From: Sphingomonas sp. R647
GTDB lineage: Bacteria; Pseudomonadota; Alphaproteobacteria; Sphingomonadales; Sphingomonadaceae
NCBI RefSeq assembly: GCF_020177055.1
Contig: NZ_JAIQXT010000008.1
Location: 62,001-126,000 of the forward strand
Direction: 5' to 3'
Length of the DNA: 64,000 nt
The notes under the pieces were generated by a model that was not told the origin of the DNA, did not search any database, and saw only the letters and a program-made list of their open reading frames with translations. The position numbers and the translations under genes are program-made. Numbering within the stretch: position 1 is the stretch's first letter; each line of letters opens with the position of its first letter. This document shows positions 62,346 through 64,000 of the stretch, piece after piece.

Positions 62346-62422
62346 TTGCCCGGGCTTGACCCGGGCCGGGGCTTCTTCCCCTCAGCGAGACGGGCAGCCG
62401 AGCCCCGGGTCAAGCCCGGGGG
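62346..62422. repeat. Dispersed-type inverted repeat
   Basis: CGGGCTTGACCCGG (62351-62364) and CCCCGGGTCAAGCCCGGGG (near 62404-62422) are inverted copies of each other and match the right arm of the element at 221-329. It fills the gap between the desaturase and lptG, which are convergent. Confidence 0.75.
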
Positions 62423-62435
62423 GACGGAGGGAGGT

Positions 62436-63539
62436 CTATTCCTCGCTCTTGAGCAGCACCGCTTCACCGATCATCGCGAACAGCAGGAACGGCGCCCAGG
62501 CGGCTAGGAAGGGCGGGTAGGCGCCGAGATTGCCCATCGCCAGCGCGAAATTGTCGGCGACGAAGTAGAGGAAGCCAAGACCCATCCCCATCACCGCGCG
62601 GACGAACAGCTTGCCCGAGCGCGCGATGCCAAATGCGGCGACGGCGGCGAGCAGCGGCATCAGCACCGCCGACAGCGGGCCGGACAGCTTGTGCCACAAT
62701 GCCCCTTCCAGCGCCTTGGTCGGGCGGCCGGCGGCGCGCAGGTCGTCGATCGCTTCGGACAGTGCGCCGAACGACATGCTTTCTGCATCGACGCTGGACA
62801 GCGTGAACTGGTCGGGGCGGACGCCCTGCGCGACGACGACGCTGCCGAGCGGGGTGAGCTTGCCCGTCGCGACGTCGAACCGGTCGGCGCCTTCGACGCG
62901 CCAGCCATTGCCTTCACGGCGCCCGATCTTGGCGCGCACCAGCGACTTCAGCACCGCGCCGTCGCGTTCATAGACGGTGACGCCGCCCAGGATCGCAGCA
63001 TCGCCGCGGCCCTTGATCTGCTGGGCGTGGACGAGGTGGCTGCCGTCGCGCACCCAGACGTTGGAGCGGTCGCCGCGGTCGATCGGCAAGGCGCCGTAAT
63101 CGACCTTCTTCCACGCGGCGAGCGTGGTGCTGGCGCGCGAGACGATCCGGTCGTTGAAGGTGAAGGAGATGATCGCCACGCCGAGACCCGCGATCATCAG
63201 CGGCGCGAGCACCTGATGCGCCGACAGGCCCGATGCCTTGAGCGCGATGATCTCGCTATTCTGGTTCATCGTCGTGAAGGTGATGATCGTGCCGAGCAGC
63301 ACCGAAAAGGGCAGGAAGGTCGCGACGATCTGCGGCACGCGCAGGCTGACATATTGCCACACCTGTGCATCGCCATTGCCCGGATAGGCGAGAATACGCC
63401 CGGATTCGCTGAGCAGGTCGAGCGTCTGGAGGATCAGCACCAACCCGAACAGGAAGGCGAAGGTGTTGATGAGGAACGACCGCGCCATGTAGAGCGACAC
63501 GGTCTTCGACGGGAAGAAATCGGTGAGTGCGTGGATCAT
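62436..63539 (-). CDS. lptG: LPS export ABC transporter permease LptG
   Basis: 367 residues. YxxR-type start (SLYMARSFLINTFAFLFGLVLILQTLDLL), LPFSVLLGTIITFTTMNQNSEIIALKASG (coupling helix), a periplasmic beta-jellyroll (VWVRDGSHLVHAQQIKGRG) and C-terminal helices. With LptF and LptB it lifts LPS from the inner membrane; sphingomonads have glycosphingolipids in place of LPS and may use it for those, though that is inference. ATG 63539 overlaps the lptF stop. Confidence 0.92.
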   Translation of the reverse strand: MIHALTDFFPSKTVSLYMARSFLINTFAFLFGLVLILQTLDLLSESGRILAYPGNGDAQVWQYVSLRVPQIVATFLPFSVLLGTIITFTTMNQNSEIIALKASGLSAHQVLAPLMIAGLGVAIISFTFNDRIVSRASTTLAAWKKVDYGALPIDRGDRSNVWVRDGSHLVHAQQIKGRGDAAILGGVTVYERDGAVLKSLVRAKIGRREGNGWRVEGADRFDVATGKLTPLGSVVVAQGVRPDQFTLSSVDAESMSFGALSEAIDDLRAAGRPTKALEGALWHKLSGPLSAVLMPLLAAVAAFGIARSGKLFVRAVMGMGLGFLYFVADNFALAMGNLGAYPPFLAAWAPFLLFAMIGEAVLLKSEE

Positions 63540-64000
63540 GCCGCGACCTTCCGCTTGCGCCGGCCGGGCAGATATTTCGCGATTCCCTTCCAGACCTTCG
63601 CAAAGAACTTCTCGAGCGCGCCGATCGGCTGTCCGCCCGGCACATAGGCGATGGTGTAGTACATCCAAAGCACCAGCCCCGCGAAGATCAGGAATGGCCC
63701 CCACAGCGCGATCAGCGGGTCGATCCGCCCGAGGCTGCCGATCGACTGCGCGTATTCGTTGACCTTGTGATAGGTGACGATCATCACGATCGACAGGAAC
63801 ACGCCGAGCGCGGAGGTTGACCGCTTGGGCGGCACGCCGAGTGCGAGCGCCAGCAATGGCAGCAGGAACATCGTCGCGACCTCGACCACGCGGAAGTGGA
63901 AGGCGGAGCGGCTGGTGTCGCGTTCCTCCTCCGACTTGCTGTCGTCGCCGCCGATCCGCGCGAGTTCGGGCAGGGTCAACTCGAGGTTGCGCTCGCCGCG
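63536..64000 (-). CDS. lptF: LPS export ABC transporter permease LptF (3' part)
   Basis: The C-terminal 154 or so codons of an LptF/YjgP permease; the gene continues past the window edge with no start inside it. FHFRVVEVATMFLLPLLALALGVPPKRS, MIVTYHKVNEYAQSIG and GPFLIFAGLVLWMYYTIAY are its last membrane helices. Same operon as lptG. Confidence 0.88.
   Translation of the reverse strand, partial: RGERNLELTLPELARIGGDDSKSEEERDTSRSAFHFRVVEVATMFLLPLLALALGVPPKRSTSALGVFLSIVMIVTYHKVNEYAQSIGSLGRIDPLIALWGPFLIFAGLVLWMYYTIAYVPGGQPIGALEKFFAKVWKGIAKYLPGRRKRKVAA

Noticed and set aside
1-64000. tRNA, rRNA, CRISPR arrays, transposases, prophage genes or integration sites
   Set aside because: Looked for cloverleaf-like segments, direct-repeat arrays and integrase/transposase motifs; none was convincing.

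Overview
The window is a GC-rich, gene-dense chromosomal stretch of an alphaproteobacterium, almost certainly a sphingomonad (Sphingomonas or a close relative). This rests on several features: a complete division and cell-wall (dcw) cluster in alphaproteobacterial order, a PhyR-NepR-EcfG general stress locus with a PhyP-type phosphatase, frequent GTG starts with 4-base GTGA/ATGA couplings, a fatty acyl-AMP ligase of the kind used for sphingolipid building blocks, and short inverted repeats of sphingomonad type. No rRNA, tRNA, CRISPR array, transposase or prophage gene was seen.

Layout. 0-7.4 kb: 5' end of an unknown gene, a fatty acyl-AMP ligase, recX, a double cold-shock-domain protein, a DUF192 lipoprotein, a complex I accessory subunit (NDUFA12 type), a DUF2155 lipoprotein that overlaps aat tail to tail, and a ParA/MinD ATPase. 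7.5-12.1 kb (minus strand): a compact RiPP locus read here as a lasso peptide cluster. It encodes an Fe(II)/2-oxoglutarate (PhyH) dioxygenase, a PqqD-like recognition protein, an HPr-kinase-like protein, an asparagine-synthetase-like cyclase, two tandem precursor peptides of 45 and 48 residues, and two hairpin terminators. No B2 leader peptidase is visible. 12.1-14.1 kb: a uracil/hypoxanthine-DNA glycosylase, cysK and a small membrane protein.

14.4-33.2 kb: the dcw cluster mraZ-rsmH-ftsL-ftsI-murE-murF-mraY-murD-ftsW-murG-murC-(64-aa ORF)-murB-ddl-ftsQ-ftsA-ftsZ. Nearly all of it is translationally coupled. A repeat element sits between murB and ddl, and a promoter lies before ftsZ. 33.3-48.4 kb: a TPR/SPOR protein, a dGTPase, a DUF1800/DUF1501 pair, a methyltransferase, two membrane proteins, then argS, a second SPOR protein, nagZ, scpA, scpB and tatABC in one run.

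48.4-52.8 kb: the general stress response locus. It holds an entericidin-like lipoprotein behind an EcfG-type promoter, phyP and nepR behind a second EcfG-type promoter, divergent phyR, a 45-aa membrane peptide, ecfG, and a second NepR-like gene convergent with ecfG. 52.9-64 kb: glnE, a single-cysteine peroxiredoxin, a ferritin-like DUF455 protein, an M23 peptidase, an A-type Fe-S carrier, xth, a small secreted protein, a GNAT-fold acyltransferase that could be a bacterial ceramide synthase, a fatty acid desaturase, lptG and the 3' part of lptF.

The most interesting part is the lasso-type locus. Both predicted cores are 13 residues, begin with Ala, carry Asp at position 8 and end in Ser. The Ser matches the HPr-kinase-like gene, because paeninodin-type kinases phosphorylate a C-terminal serine. 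The stress locus adds a second NepR, a long hairpin-containing leader and an undescribed 45-aa membrane peptide.
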